Shown here piece by piece: positions 30,805-42,400 of a stretch of 64,000 nucleotides of DNA. The notes beneath the pieces were generated by a model. The model did no database searches, had not been told where the DNA came from, and saw nothing but the letters and a program-made list of their open reading frames with translations. Location of the stretch: NCBI GenBank assembly GCA_963971305.1, contig OZ020309.1, positions 4,891,001 through 4,955,000 of the forward strand, in the 5' to 3' direction. The stretch comes from Arcuatula senhousia (Eukaryota; Mollusca; Bivalvia; Mytilida; Mytilidae). Position 1 is the first letter of the stretch, and each line of letters starts with the position of its first letter. The translations under genes and the position numbers were made by a program.

Positions 30805-31735
30805 AAAAGGACTTACTTTGCCACCCATGAGTCTAGTAAGAAAAACAAACTAACAGAAGACCAAATAATCGACAGGCTCAACTTTCTTATCGACAATATT
30901 TGTACAGTTTGATGCACGTGTATTTCAGCAGCCAATGTGTATCCCGATGGGCACAAATTGTGCACAGATGCTTACCGATTTGTTTCTCCATTCACATGAA
31001 GCGGACTTCTTACAATCACTTCTAGACAAAAAAGGACCACAGACTAGCTTTATCTCACATTTCGTTATATTGACGATGTCCTTTCACTAAACAATCCTCG
31101 ATTTGATGACTATTTGCATCTTATATATCCGAAGGAACTTTAGATAAAGGAAACTATAGATTCTAGGAGGTCCGCTTCATACTAGTATTTGGATCCATTT
31201 CTCGAAATTGACACACTAGGTAGGCTTTATCCAAAGCTATATCACAAACGTGATGACTTCAACTTTCTCTTTCTGTTTAGCTACATTCCGTCCGTATCTT
31301 AATTGATTCGTTATTCCAGAGCATGTGGGGAGTATAACGACTTCTTTAATAGAGCTACACAGCTGACAATAAATTGTTAACACAGGGGTACGTTACTCTC
31401 AAGTTGTTGTCATCACTCAAAGACATTTTACGGAAGACATCATCTGTTGTTGACAAATACGGGATTTTATCTCTCAGATGACCACAGATGTTGGTTTGAC
31501 ATAGAGTTTGGTAATGTCATATGCATCCTTCCTGGATTTGACAAACACTTAATCAATCTTTGGCAACATGACGGGTATGCCATAGCAAACAGGAACGTGT
31601 TACTCTTCTAGAGCACCTGGGTTCACTCTCGTTTCAACTTCGAGTACACATTGGTAAATGCGGCTTTGCTGTTATGTGAGTGTTTTGCTTGTTATGTGGT
31701 TTGTTCTGATGATTTCTTTTTGTCTACAGATTTTT
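30805..31735 (+). pseudogene. Penelope-like RT, degenerate, with 3' region
   Basis: Collinear with the copy at 17420-19060: SKKNKLTEDQII, LNFLIDNI, PMGTNCAQ, LFLHSHEADFLQS, RYIDDVLSLNN (near 31065-31100), then KRDDFNF and a 3' region with CTCTTCTAGAGCACCTGGGT. Several stops and frameshifts are present. It is directly joined at about 31735 to a different Penelope lineage. Confidence 0.75.
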
Positions 31736-32271
31736 GTTTTTATACTCTTACGAAACTGAATTCCTTCCGGGACTCGTAAAGAGAGGCAAGGTCATTTAAT
31801 CTTACATTCAGATATATTGATGATGTCCTTTCTGTCAATAACACTTCATTTGGTAGATGGATTCCTTCAATATATCCTCCAGAATTGGAGATTAAAGAGA
31901 CCACCGAATCAAATTGCTTCACGTCTTTCTCGGATTTCCACCTCGAATTTGACCCAGGTGGTCATCTCAGTACAAAAAATTACGATAAGAGAGGATTTTA
32001 ATTTTCAAATTATTAATTTTCCTAATCTACAGAGCAAAATACCTACTTCCCCTGGATACGGTGTTTATATTTCACAACTTATTCGATATGCCAGAGCTTG
32101 CACACATTTCACAGATTCTTTGATCAGACACCGATTTCTTCGTGACCGACTTATGGAGCAGGGCTATAAGAAAATACGTCTCATAAGATCCCTAAAAAAA
32201 TTCTTTCTTCGTTATCAGCCACTAGTAGAAAAGTTCAAAATTGAGTTAAAAGATATGGTGATTAATTCTTT
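31736..32271 (+). pseudogene. Second Penelope-like RT fragment, C-terminal half
   Basis: It begins in the middle of the RT (YSYETEFLPGLVKRGKVI), then RYIDDVLSVNN, SQLIRYARAC, and the terminal LKKFFLRYQPLVEKF block near 32220. It is closer to the lineage of the left-edge fragment at 731-1213 than to its neighbour at 30805. Frameshifts are present near 31800 and 31960. It ends where the element at 32272 begins. Confidence 0.75.
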
Positions 32272-32860
32272 TAATTGTCCCCCGCCGCAACGCGTCGGAG
32301 GGACTTAGTAATGGTGTCCTTCCGGCCGTCCGTCACGTTTTTTTTTTTTTTTTTGGGTGCAACTCCTCGGACACTACTGCATGAATGTTGCTGAAACTTT
32401 ACACACTGATAGGGTACTATCAGTAGGAGATTATCCCATATTTGAAATTTTCAAAATGGCCGTCGTTTCCATGGAAACAGGGAAGAAAGGTCAAAATATA
32501 GGACATCCAATAGGTGCACAGGGTTCTGAAATTTTGAAGGCTGATAGAGGTTTAAAAGTACTCTATAAAAATACGAAAAAAAATTTAAACAATATTTAGT
32601 TTTCGAGTTATTTACGAATTTGTGATTGTGCGGTCCAAAAAATGAGACTTTGTCATGTCAAACATTTTTGTGGGTGCAACTCCTCGGATACTACTGAACG
32701 GATGTTGCTGAAATTTTACACACTGATAGGGTACTATTAGTAAGTGAACATCCCATATTTTGACAGCCAATTTCTATCGTTTCTCAGAGAATATATCGCT
32801 CGAATTGACATACCACACAACTTTTATGCGGCGGTGGGGGACACACATGGCTACGCGTAG
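32272..32860 (+). mobile_element. Hairpin/tandem-core element E (GTCCCCCGCCG ends)
   Basis: It starts with a hairpin (TGTCCCCCGCCGCAACGCG against CGTCGGAGGGAC, 32277-32305), then GTCCTTCCGGCCGTCCGTC and a T-run. The core unit GGGTGCAACTCCTCGGA recurs at 32356 and 32672 (316-bp period, second unit incomplete). The right end ATGCGGCGGTGGGGGACACA repeats the hairpin arm. Element length is about 590 bp and no coding frame is plausible. Confidence 0.65.
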
Positions 32861-32870
32861 CAATCTTCTT

Positions 32871-33128
32871 AGTGTTTGACTGGTCTGCTGTACTGAGATG
32901 ATCACCTCAATATCTCTATTGTGTCTCACAACTATGTTGTGTTCTATAGTCATTACCGGATCCCAAGATCGCAATTGAAGAGGGAGGTTTGGCGCCATAA
33001 AACCTGGTTTAACCCACCATTTCGTTTGAAATGCCTGTACCAAGTACCGGTATGACTGATTCGTTATTGTCATTTCTCTGGACTATGAGATTGATCATTC
33101 AAGTTCCGTAGTTTTGTTATTACCTTTA
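32871..33128 (+). mobile_element. SINE-like repeat, copy 2 (long form)
   Basis: Nearly identical to 9441-9726 from AGTGTTTGACTGGTCTGC to TTATTACCTTTA, with an internal deletion of about 30 bp after TGCCTGTACCAAGT. The deleted part includes GACCATTGCGATCCACC. Confidence 0.75.
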
Positions 33129-33737
33129 TTAAGCATCAGTCAAATGTACCGAATTTTATTTTGTGTTTAATTTGTCGCTTTAAAACTATTATTTTTTTAA
33201 AGACAATGTAAAAAGCATATGCTGTCTTAATTCGGGCTTTATTTACATCTCACTTTCTTCTATTTATTCCAATCTATAGACCCGTATAGACGTACAATAT
33301 TGTTTGTGTTTAATCAAAAATTCGGCTTAACTTCTAAACAATGAATAAGATACTGACGTGTAACACAAGAACGTTAGATGTTTATTTCCAACTTGTTATG
33401 ATTCAAACATTTAGAATACACATTAAGATATTAAGTTTAAGTTAAATTTCACGTATTAAAAGAACGAAAGAAAATCTTAATTAAAATTTTTTCTGCATAT
33501 ATAATATTGAATTAAACAACCATGAATATGCACATACACCACGCAGGTTTTGAATTTGATTGAATTATAAAATTATCAATATTATAACTTTTGAAGTAAT
33601 TTAATATTCCCTGCTGTGACTGAATAACCAAGATATGGAAATAATGTTTACCCAAATATTTTTTTTTTATATTAAAGTGGTTTTTATAGGCAAATAATAA
33701 TGCCGTCTTGGAGGTCTTATATATATTTTTTACGTTT
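33129..33737. other. Spacer, nothing recognised
   Basis: AT-rich, no supportable feature. Confidence 0.35.
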
Positions 33738-34123
33738 TAATCAAATCAAATCAAATTTATTGTCATATAAACATCTAGACAGAGTTTGTGACAAAAACAA
33801 ATAATATAACAAAACAACAGTAGAAATACATAATTAACTTATAATACATGATATTCTACGTGAACAATGCAATATAGGCTTTGCAAGTATTTTATTAAAG
33901 AGTCCCCTGTCCTCAATACTAATGATTGTTTTAAATAGGAACTTATAACATTAACTTGTTTATAGCTATTTGGATTAAGAAGTATTTCTAATTTTTGGTT
34001 GTCACTATATTGTTCATAATGATCAGTATTTTCAAAAAATTCTTCGAGTATTTTTTTTTCGCAAAGACTCGTTTGTTTTAATAGATGTTTACCGTGTAAA
34101 GAAACACAATACCGTTTTGGCAT
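33738..34123 (-). pseudogene. 5'-truncated LINE: C-terminus and 3' tail
   Basis: A minus-strand frame (34123-33839) encodes 94 residues with a KLEILLNPNSYKQVNVISSY block resembling the extreme C-terminus of mollusc LINE ORF2 proteins. It is followed by a 3' UTR ending ATAAATTTGATTTGATTTGA, a short tandem tail of the kind LINEs leave (plus strand 33740-33762). No RT domain remains. Family unassigned. Confidence 0.5.
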
Positions 34124-34550
34124 CTTGCGATGAAGTAGGAATATCTATTTTATTTGAAAATTAATTGTTAAAATAAATTGGGCACCAGTGTTGTTTATGT
34201 GAATCATATTTTTCATTTCCAAATGTTTATAAGTTTTAGTTCGCGATAAATACATTTATTACTGATATTGCGTTAAAATGGTTATTTACGCTTACAATTG
34301 TTGATTATTAACAGAAAAAAGTTAATTAATTGTTCATTTACTTCTGCATCGTAAGATATATTTTCTATTAACAACGACGACCAATAATGAAATCGACAAA
34401 GTTTGATTAAGGATGACTTCGATATGGTCAAAATTGTAGTACAATCTTTGTAAAATATCTAAACTGTTTCAATTCGAATCGTTGTTTTCCTTTAGTTTGT
34501 TGAGTGTCTTTAATACATTGTCGCAAAGTTACTTTTTTAAATAGCCATGT
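34124..34550. other. Spacer, nothing recognised
   Basis: AT-rich, no supportable feature. Confidence 0.35.
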
Positions 34551-34710
34551 AACAACCCGTTTTGTAATAAAACCTTTTTTTCTTAAGAATTGTTCCGATG
34601 TGTCCAGGAGGGGTTAACTACAATGTACGAATAGTTTGTAACTCAAAATTTCAACATTCAAAGACAATATCTTTAGACAAAAAAATAATTTTATTACAAA
34701 ACGGGTTATT
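34551..34710. mobile_element. Short MITE with ACCCGTTTTGTAATAAAA ends
   Basis: AACAACCCGTTTTGTAATAA at 34551 is inverted at 34690-34710 as TTATTACAAAACGGGTTATT. Length is about 160 bp. A single arm also occurs near 20655. Confidence 0.6.
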
Positions 34711-34996
34711 CTGAGCCAACACGTTTTGTAATATTTTTAGAAGTGTAATAGAAATTGTATTTCATTTCCCATTAACGTATTTATACTATGCATTTATATA
34801 ATTATTTATTTTCGTGAACAAGTTATCAATTGTAGAGTAAGGAATTAGAATTTGATCAACGAAATTCCTTGAATAAATATGAATGTTTCATTTAAAATAC
34901 TCTTGTAATGAAAGTTTATAGCTAGTTAAGTATAAGTACACTTAAATACTTATTTTTGTTGTTTTCAGTCGTAAACCAAAGCATTTTGCAAGTTAA

Positions 34997-35734
34997 GGGA
35001 GTACAAGCCTGAGATTTTTTGTAATTAAAAGTTTTTTAGAATAGAAAATTTGGAAAGAATAGCTCAAAATAGCTAGACTTTATGAAAAAAGTTTTCAAAA
35101 ACATGGAGCCGTTTTCAAGATATAAGCATCTAAAAATATGGCGGGGAAAAAAACTTCTCTGGATTTTTCATAAGAAATACATTGAAAGTTCGTCTTCTGT
35201 TTTAACATAAAAATAGTTAACTTGTTATTCTTAAGATGTTCGCTACTATTATTGAAAATAAATAGGTTTCAAATTTGATGCCTCAGATGGAAAGATAATA
35301 GTAAAAGGTATAAAATAAGCAAAAAAATTTGATAGGTTCGTGACCTCGTTTTCAAGATAATTGACGTTAAAGTTTTGGCGGGAAAAGGTTTTCTCTGACT
35401 TTTTCATAGGTTTAGCATTAGCACTATTTAGCGGTTAAAACCCATGACAGAATAAATAGGATTTTATAAAAAATTGTAAATCACTTCTTTATAGTATACT
35501 TAAGGCATTGATTAAAAGAAAAAAGGGGGTTCGTGGGCAAAAAATTTAACCCTATTTTGATGGTAAAATCTAGAGGATTCCGAAAAAATGACAGAAATTC
35601 CAAAACTAGACTAGCGAGCATCCTTAATAGTTCTGAACAAATATTAAGAAAACATGTTGAAATTTTTTTAATGCATTTGAATGGATAAAAGCCGAGGATC
35701 TCGAAAATGTTCAATTTCTGAAGCTCGTACTCCC
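34997..35734. mobile_element. TTAA-flanked MITE with GGGAGTAC ends
   Basis: GGGAGTACAAGCCTGAGA at the left and the inverse TCTGAAGCTCGTACTCCC at the right are each directly flanked by TTAA (34993-34996, 35735-35738). TTAA targets are used by piggyBac and Kolobok transposases. The 738-bp interior has no transposase. Its ends are well defined. Confidence 0.75.
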
Positions 35735-36224
35735 TTAAATATGAATGCAGCATAAAAAGTACTTTGTTTGAAAGTGTATGGATAAAATCCTTTATATTAT
35801 TTCTAACAATTCAAATTATTGGTGTTTTATAGTATACAAATCTGTAATATAAATAATATATACTTGACTTGTTTATAGATTTTAGCAATCCTTTGAAACA
35901 AATCATTAATATTGAGTCTTTAAATTTATTTTATTCAAAAAGAATTTAACGATTTAATAATTTCCCTATTCACATAAACCAATGTTTTTATAAGAATTAT
36001 TTCCATGCCATTTCTCAACAGATTATCTTAAATTAAAAACCATGGTTTTCGAAGATGTCTTACGATTGTGACATCGATTTGTCCATTTAAATTGTATGGG
36101 TTAAGACGCCATAACTGTTAAGATATGTTTGAAAACCTGGCCCCCGGTGTTTGTTTGTTTAATTTTGAAATCTTATAAACCTTTATTGGTTAATTTCAGA
36201 AGCTATATTAGAGATTTAAAAAAA
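35735..36224. other. Spacer, nothing recognised
   Basis: AT-rich, no supportable feature. Confidence 0.35.
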
Positions 36225-36605
36225 CACCTAATCCACTTGCTTAACCTCTTTCTTGGATTCGCATCTTGAATTTGACTCGAGTGGTCATCTCAAAACAAAA
36301 ATATAGGGCAAAAGAGGTGATTTTAATCTTAAAGTACTAGTATTAATTATCTTAATCTGGATAGTAACATATCCATGTCACCAGCATATGCGGTGTATAT
36401 TTCACAACTTATTCGATATGCCAGGGCTTGTACTACATGTACTAATTTTTCAAATATTTATTTTTGACCAGACCTTGTTGTCTCCGTGATCGGCATTTAG
36501 ACCAACGTTATAAAAAAAATACGTCTCATACGGTATCATAACAAGTATTTCTTTCAATATCAGCCACTGGTAGCAAAATTTAAAATGATGCCAGCTATAT
36601 GATTC
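36225..36605 (+). pseudogene. Penelope-like RT remnant
   Basis: A heavily decayed C-terminal piece: the HLEFDSSGHLKTK-like region, AYAVYISQLIRYARAC (near 36385-36430) and KYFFQYQPLVAKF near 36550. Frameshifts are frequent. It aligns best with the fragment at 31736-32271. Confidence 0.6.
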
Positions 36606-37928
36606 ATGATTGGTAATTATATTATGACGTGAGTCCTCCCCCCCCCCCCATTACATTTTCTCCAAAATATCATATTAGACGCTTCTATGCCTTTTTACCT
36701 AATTGTGTATTTAATTATATCTACACCCTCGAAAGTGAACGTTTGATATATACTAGGCAAAAAAAGAAACGTTACACTTATATTTTATTGGATAAAATTT
36801 CTAAAATAAACGAAAAGTTGTAACTTCCATTGAATAAACGTAAGTATTGCCATACTGAAGAGACGAAAATCCAGTATACCTAATTTTAAATCAAATTTAA
36901 CATCTCTTTAAGGTTTTACGTAGATATTGTAGAAAATCAAGTTTGCAAAGCATTATCGTTCCTGACTAACCATTCATTTTGAATATCTGACAGCATTTCG
37001 ATGAATAAAAGTTTGAATTCAGTATTTAGGGATATTAAACAACCTGTGAAACTACAGGGATGAGATATTTTGCAACAGTTTCCGGTGGGTTTTAATTATT
37101 TATAAAAACGTTGTTCAGTAAAATCAAAAAATGATAAAAGGTTGATATTTACAAAATTTCTGGTAAATTTTGATTCTTTGGTTAAAAGAATGAGTTTCTT
37201 ACTTGTCTTTGTCAATTTTAGGCATGATAAAACTCATTTACGCTATAACGCAATAGTAACGTAATTCAGAGGACGTCTTTTTTTAAACAATGACGTCAGC
37301 TTGGCGTGACCGCGTACGTACAGTTTTTATGAATATTCGATTGAAATTTGATCCAGTTATACAAGTTAATGTTTTGCACCATTAACGAAGCGATTACGAA
37401 GAAAAATAAAGCGACAGCGCCTGTTCTAAACTCGCGTTGGTTATTGTATTCTGCTACTTCCGGTCTCACCGATTGTTGTACTTATACCTCTGACAGAAGT
37501 CTCTGGTTTATGGATAGTTGTTCTAAAGTCTTTTGAATGATTATCACCTGTAATTTGGTCATTCCTGTAACCAACACGGAAGTAGAGAGTTCCTTCTAAT
37601 TTTAACGTTAACGTAGAGTGCCTGACTTAAAATTTTTCAACCTTTAAGTGCGACCTTTTGTTAACCGTGATATTTGTTACATTTAACGACCATAATCACT
37701 AGTTTAATTGAATTTTCGACACGTGAAATTTTAAAAGTTCCAATTTTGGTCAAAATTTAAAAAAAATGACGTAACGTCATTTTTAAATCCGCCTTGAATA
37801 CGCAAATTTGACAGAAAATCCCGTTTATTGCATAATTTTAACATTAACAATTAAAAGAAAATATCTTTCGAAAAAATCTTAAAAGAAAATCAATGTAAAT
37901 TTTCTTTTTTTTTTTTGTCTAGTATATT
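36606..37928. other. Intergenic stretch with CRE-like palindromes
   Basis: No gene is recognised. A TGACGTCA site lies at 37291-37298 and a longer palindrome AAAATGACGTAACGTCATTT at about 37763-37782. The GC-richer stretch at 37260-37560 has no convincing coding frame. Confidence 0.35.
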
Positions 37929-38020
37929 TAGATTTATTACATATACGTATGTATGATAGATATAGATTTATTACATATACGCATGTTTGATAGATTTAGA
38001 TTTATTACATATACGTACGA
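37929..38020. repeat. 34-bp tandem repeat, three units
   Basis: GATTTATTACATATACG starts at 37931, 37965 and 37999, a 34-bp period. Confidence 0.85.
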
Positions 38021-38060
38021 GGGTTGTCCGTAAAGTTCGTGGACAGTTGATATAAAATAA
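38017..38060 (+). mobile_element. Mariner-like terminal sequence
   Basis: GAGGGTTGTCCGTAAAGTTC directly follows the 34-bp array. It resembles inverted-repeat ends of mariner elements, but I found no matching inverse end, so it may be a lone remnant. Confidence 0.3.
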
Positions 38061-38657
38061 ATGATGTTTCTTGGATTAACTTCAAATTGTGTTATAATTG
38101 AATTAGTAGTCTTATGAATTGGTGTACCAAATTTAAGAATAAACAAACAACTACAAGTTGTTTTTTCGTCATCGTATACATAACCTGGAGCAAGACGTTC
38201 ACATTTTTCGACGTCAAATTAAACAATTTCTTTTTCATATAGCCATTTTTAAATGCAAATTTTTGAAACTTTTTGAATTTTGAACCTTATATTTTGTCAG
38301 ATGTATCTTTATTTATACTTCTGTTTTTATTGTTTAATTTCTGGAAACAATTGATTCACAAAATATTATTGATATCAACAGTACAACTTAAAGGAAAGTT
38401 TATTGATGGGGACAGGACTATATAGGACATATGCCTTTATTTTAATACCAGAAAACAAGTGTGGACTCAGACGCATATTGTCTAGCGGGCCGCTATGGAC
38501 ACAGTCCGTGTGCAACAAATGTCTTGCACTTTACGTTTTGAATATCCCCCGTACGAGATGTGTGTCCCAGGTGGTTGAATGGGACAGCCCTTACATTGAG
38601 AGATGCAGTAGAAAACCTGACCTCAAAATTGATTGTGCACTGTGTTCGAGAAAAACT
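38061..38657. other. Spacer upstream of the LTR array
   Basis: No gene is recognised. Short frames near 38403-38740 run into the LTR and look fortuitous. Confidence 0.35.
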
Positions 38658-38662
38658 CCACG
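38658..38662. repeat. Target site duplication CCACG, left of the LTR array
   Basis: CCACG abuts LTR 1 and reappears at 47882-47886 abutting LTR 3. No such duplication flanks the internal LTR. Confidence 0.88.
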
Positions 38663-39059
38663 TGTTCTGTCACACTTTTTGTGTTCCAGTTGTTATATAT
38701 ATTTCTATAGTTATTTTCTTCATCACTTGTGAAATTGGATAACTTCAACTAACACCGTTTCCAACTCCTGTTTGGACTTTGAACACTTCTCTGGATTCTT
38801 CGTCTCCTCCATTATTGATCCGCGAGAGAACCCTAATATAAGGATGTTAGACCGCTTCCTTTCCCTTTGTCAGTTCTCCCCTCGCCATGCTGAATGAAAG
38901 GCAAACAGGACGCGCCCTGTAATTTGTGGCAACCACAGCTATTTTACCACTACATCTGACTGTCTGTTTTGCTTAAAATAAAACGTCGCCCTTAGACCAA
39001 GTTATTTTTCCAAGGCCCAACAACTGTCAGAGGTTCATCTATCCGGGAGAGCCGGAATA
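38663..39059 (+). repeat. LTR 1 of the tandem array
   Basis: A 397-bp copy starting TGTTCTGTCACAC and ending GAGAGCCGGAATA. It carries a TATATATA-rich stretch near its start and an AATAAA at 38978-38983 that may act in polyadenylation. It has one private base (T at 38895). Confidence 0.92.
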
Positions 39060-39496
39060 GTAAAATAGCTCCGAACAACGCCAGTTACAGAAGTGTCGCT
39101 GCAGTCTACGCCAGGAGACGTTCATAGAAGACCAGCAAAGAACTGTATCCTTCTATACAAAAGTTTTATGAGCTCTCGCAAGAGAGACGCACCATTTCCT
39201 TGGTTCTTGTAGTGTGCTGCGGCCGTAGAAGCGCCCACACACTAACCTTTTAAGACACTTCTCACCACCTGGTCTGGGTAAATAATAAACCCAGCTCAGT
39301 TTTTCCTTAACTGTACAAGCTAGATAGAATACCGTGATATAACGTGTTTTACACGTACCAAATCACACACAAAGCTAGTATCAAGCCAGATAGCACAGTT
39401 ACGTTTTTTAAACGTTATTTTATAAAACTCAGCTGAGAAACAAACATTCAAATCACACTTTCGAGAATCTTCTCGTAACTACAAAGTGATTGTGAC

Positions 39497-42400
39497 ATGA
39501 TGAGTGACACAGGTGACAACGTCACCATACAACCAACTGGGCCAGATCAACACTCAGACATACGATCTGACAACACAGAGAAAAGAGTTAGAACTCTAAA
39601 TGAAAAGGGCATGGACGTCTACATCGAAAGACGTGAGAAATACGCTCAAGACATAGAGCTACTATGGAGCATGTTAAATGCCTTCCTGCAGGAGGTCGAT
39701 ACCCCTCCAGACAATGTACGAGGTTGCCTCGCTTTACAAGAAAAGATAGCCCAGTCTGCTAGTAGATATGGACGTCAAGTTGACGCATTCATAGAATTTA
39801 TGAAGAACACTAGGGCCGAGAAAAGCAATCGGGACCTCCAAGCATTCACTACCCTGGCTGATATAAGACGGCAATCATTGGACACAGCGATGTCAACTCT
39901 ACGGGACGTCACCAATGCATTTGGTCCCGCGTCACCAGCAATTCATCAGCCACAAGGGCAGCCTACCTCAGGTCAACAGAATGTCACTATGCTAGAACCA
40001 CATGGGTCCGTGAAACAAGAACGTAACTCAGTTAGGTCAAAGCCAAATAGCGGATGCAAATCCGTGGGTGGCTCAAAATCCAGCAGCTCGTCAAGTGCTT
40101 CAAGAAACAAGCGTGCTAAAGCAGATGCTGCTAAGGCCAAAATAGCCTTTCTAGCTAAACAGGCTGCTCTCACAAAACAAGAGGCTCTTCTAGAGGAATA
40201 CGAGTTGCAGCGAAAGGCAAGCCAGAAAGTTGAAATAGAACGACAGATCGCAGCTGATGCAATTGAAGCGGCGACAACCCTTAGGAAGAAAATGGAGTTG
40301 CAAGCAGACAAAACTCTCCTAGAAGCTCACATGGAAGCAGCTATGGCCGAAGCCGAGGCGAGAGCATTCGAGGACGACGGCAGTCAAAATATCGACGACG
40401 AACCACACATCGGCGTCGACCTACCATTACCTATGGCCGACCCGATCCGACGGGTACAAGATTATGTGAGTCAACACAACAGCAGTACTCATGCAATGAA
40501 TGAAGATCAAGCCGACGTCGGAATAAACACATATCCGACGCACTCCGATTACACAAGGAAAGTTACGGTTTTCGAACCGCTTGCTAAAACTGAAGAGCCT
40601 AGGACGATAGGACCACCATCCATGGCATCGACACCCTTCCGACGAGAAACCGACGACGTCGACACCACTTTCAAAACTTATGGTCTCAATCGGGATGCTC
40701 CCGTATTCGTTCCATCCACTCAGGATCGACATGCCTTTCCGACAACGTCGTCGTTGACGCAGGATCACCGTTCCGACAGGAAGGACTCAACATCCGAGGA
40801 ATTAACTAAATTCCTACTGAGAAAGGACCTGCTACTCTCCCGTCTCACCCACTTCGATGACAAGGCCGAGTCCTATGCAGTTTGGAAGGCCGAATTCAAA
40901 GGCGTCGTGGAGGAGCTAGGAATATCCAACTCCGAAGAGCTCATTCTCCTCAAGAAATGGCTCGGAAACAAGTCGTCGCAATATGCAACAAGTATCAAAG
41001 CAGCGAATATCGACGATCCGGCAAGAGGCTTACAGTGTCTTTGGGAGCGCCTAGACGAACGTTATGGCGCGTTACAGTTCACAGAACACGCATTGAGACA
41101 GAAACTGGAAACCTTCCCTAAATTGACTAACAAGGACACCGAACGATTCTACGACTTGTACGATCTCCTATCTCACATTCAATGCCTGAAACGGAACCCA
41201 AACTTCCGCGATCTGTTAGCGTATTTCGATGCGTCATCGGGACAACAACCTATATTAGCAAAGCTCCCATATGGACTTCAGGAAAAGTGGACTACAAAGG
41301 CCTCAGAGTATATGACACGACATAAGGCACCATTTGCACCGTTCTCAGAATTAACGGATTTTATCCGTGAAATTGCTAAAATCAAAAACAATCCTTGTTT
41401 TAATTACGATTTGAGCAGTCAATTTACTTGTAAGGTTCAATCTCAGACTACAAAAGAAAAAGTCAACGTATACAAGACATCTACAGATACGAGTATGGAG
41501 CATAGCTCCGCAGACATCTCTACTTACGGGTCTACGAGACTAGAAAACGACAACCCGATAAACTTGAAGGAACGTTGCATCATACATAAGGGCAAACATT
41601 CGCTAAACAAATGTAACGGCTTCAGGGCGAAACCAATTGAGGAGCGCATTAAATTGCTGAAGGAACACAGCGTATGCTTTAAGTGCTGCGAGTCCGACAC
41701 GCACTTTAAAGCCAACTGTCAAGAAAGAGTTGTCTGCAATGAATGTAAGAGCACACGTCACCCGACAGCTCTCCACATTTCCAACTCAGACCAACGACCA
41801 GCGAGTTTTTCTCGTGAATCCTCACAAAACGATGGCGGGGAGCAAAAGGCTCCAAAGACAAACAACACCAAAGACACCGTACAGGTTACATGCACCGAAC
41901 TATTCAGTTCAAAGTACAGCGGGAAATCTTGCGCAAAGATATTGCCAGTTGACGTGTTTTCCAAACACGATAGATCCACCGTACATCGCATGTACGCAAT
42001 AATTGATGACCAAAGTAGTCACTCTTTAGCTACTAAAGAATTCTTCGATCTCTTTGACGTCAAAGGACCCTACGAGAATTACGATCTTTCGACCTGCTCA
42101 GGACGCACACTGATGTCAGGAAGGAAAGCAAACGACCTTGTGATAAAGTCAGTCGGAGACGATTTCGAAACAAATCTGTCGACGGTCATCGAATGCAACG
42201 ACATTCCGAACAACAGGTCCGAGATACCGACACCTGAAGTTGCGTCGCAACATCCACATCTGCGGGATATAGCAGGGTATATCCCAACAATCGATAACAA
42301 TTGTGAGATTCTACTCCTTATCGGGAGATCGCTCCCGGCAGTACACCACACTCTCGACCAACGATTAGGGTCCCACTTTGAACCATTCGCACAGAAGCTA

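Noticed and set aside
33839..34123. A host gene of 94 codons
   Set aside because: The adjacent short tandem 3' tail and C-terminal LINE resemblance fit a truncated LINE better.
37348..37536. Possible small gene in the GC-richer stretch
   Set aside because: 62 codons without a domain, no splice partners, stops in all neighbouring frames.
39973..40311. Antisense 112- and 113-codon frames within the gag gene (also at 44384 and 44838)
   Set aside because: Shadows of a strongly coding sense strand; duplicated with the unit and without recognisable domains.
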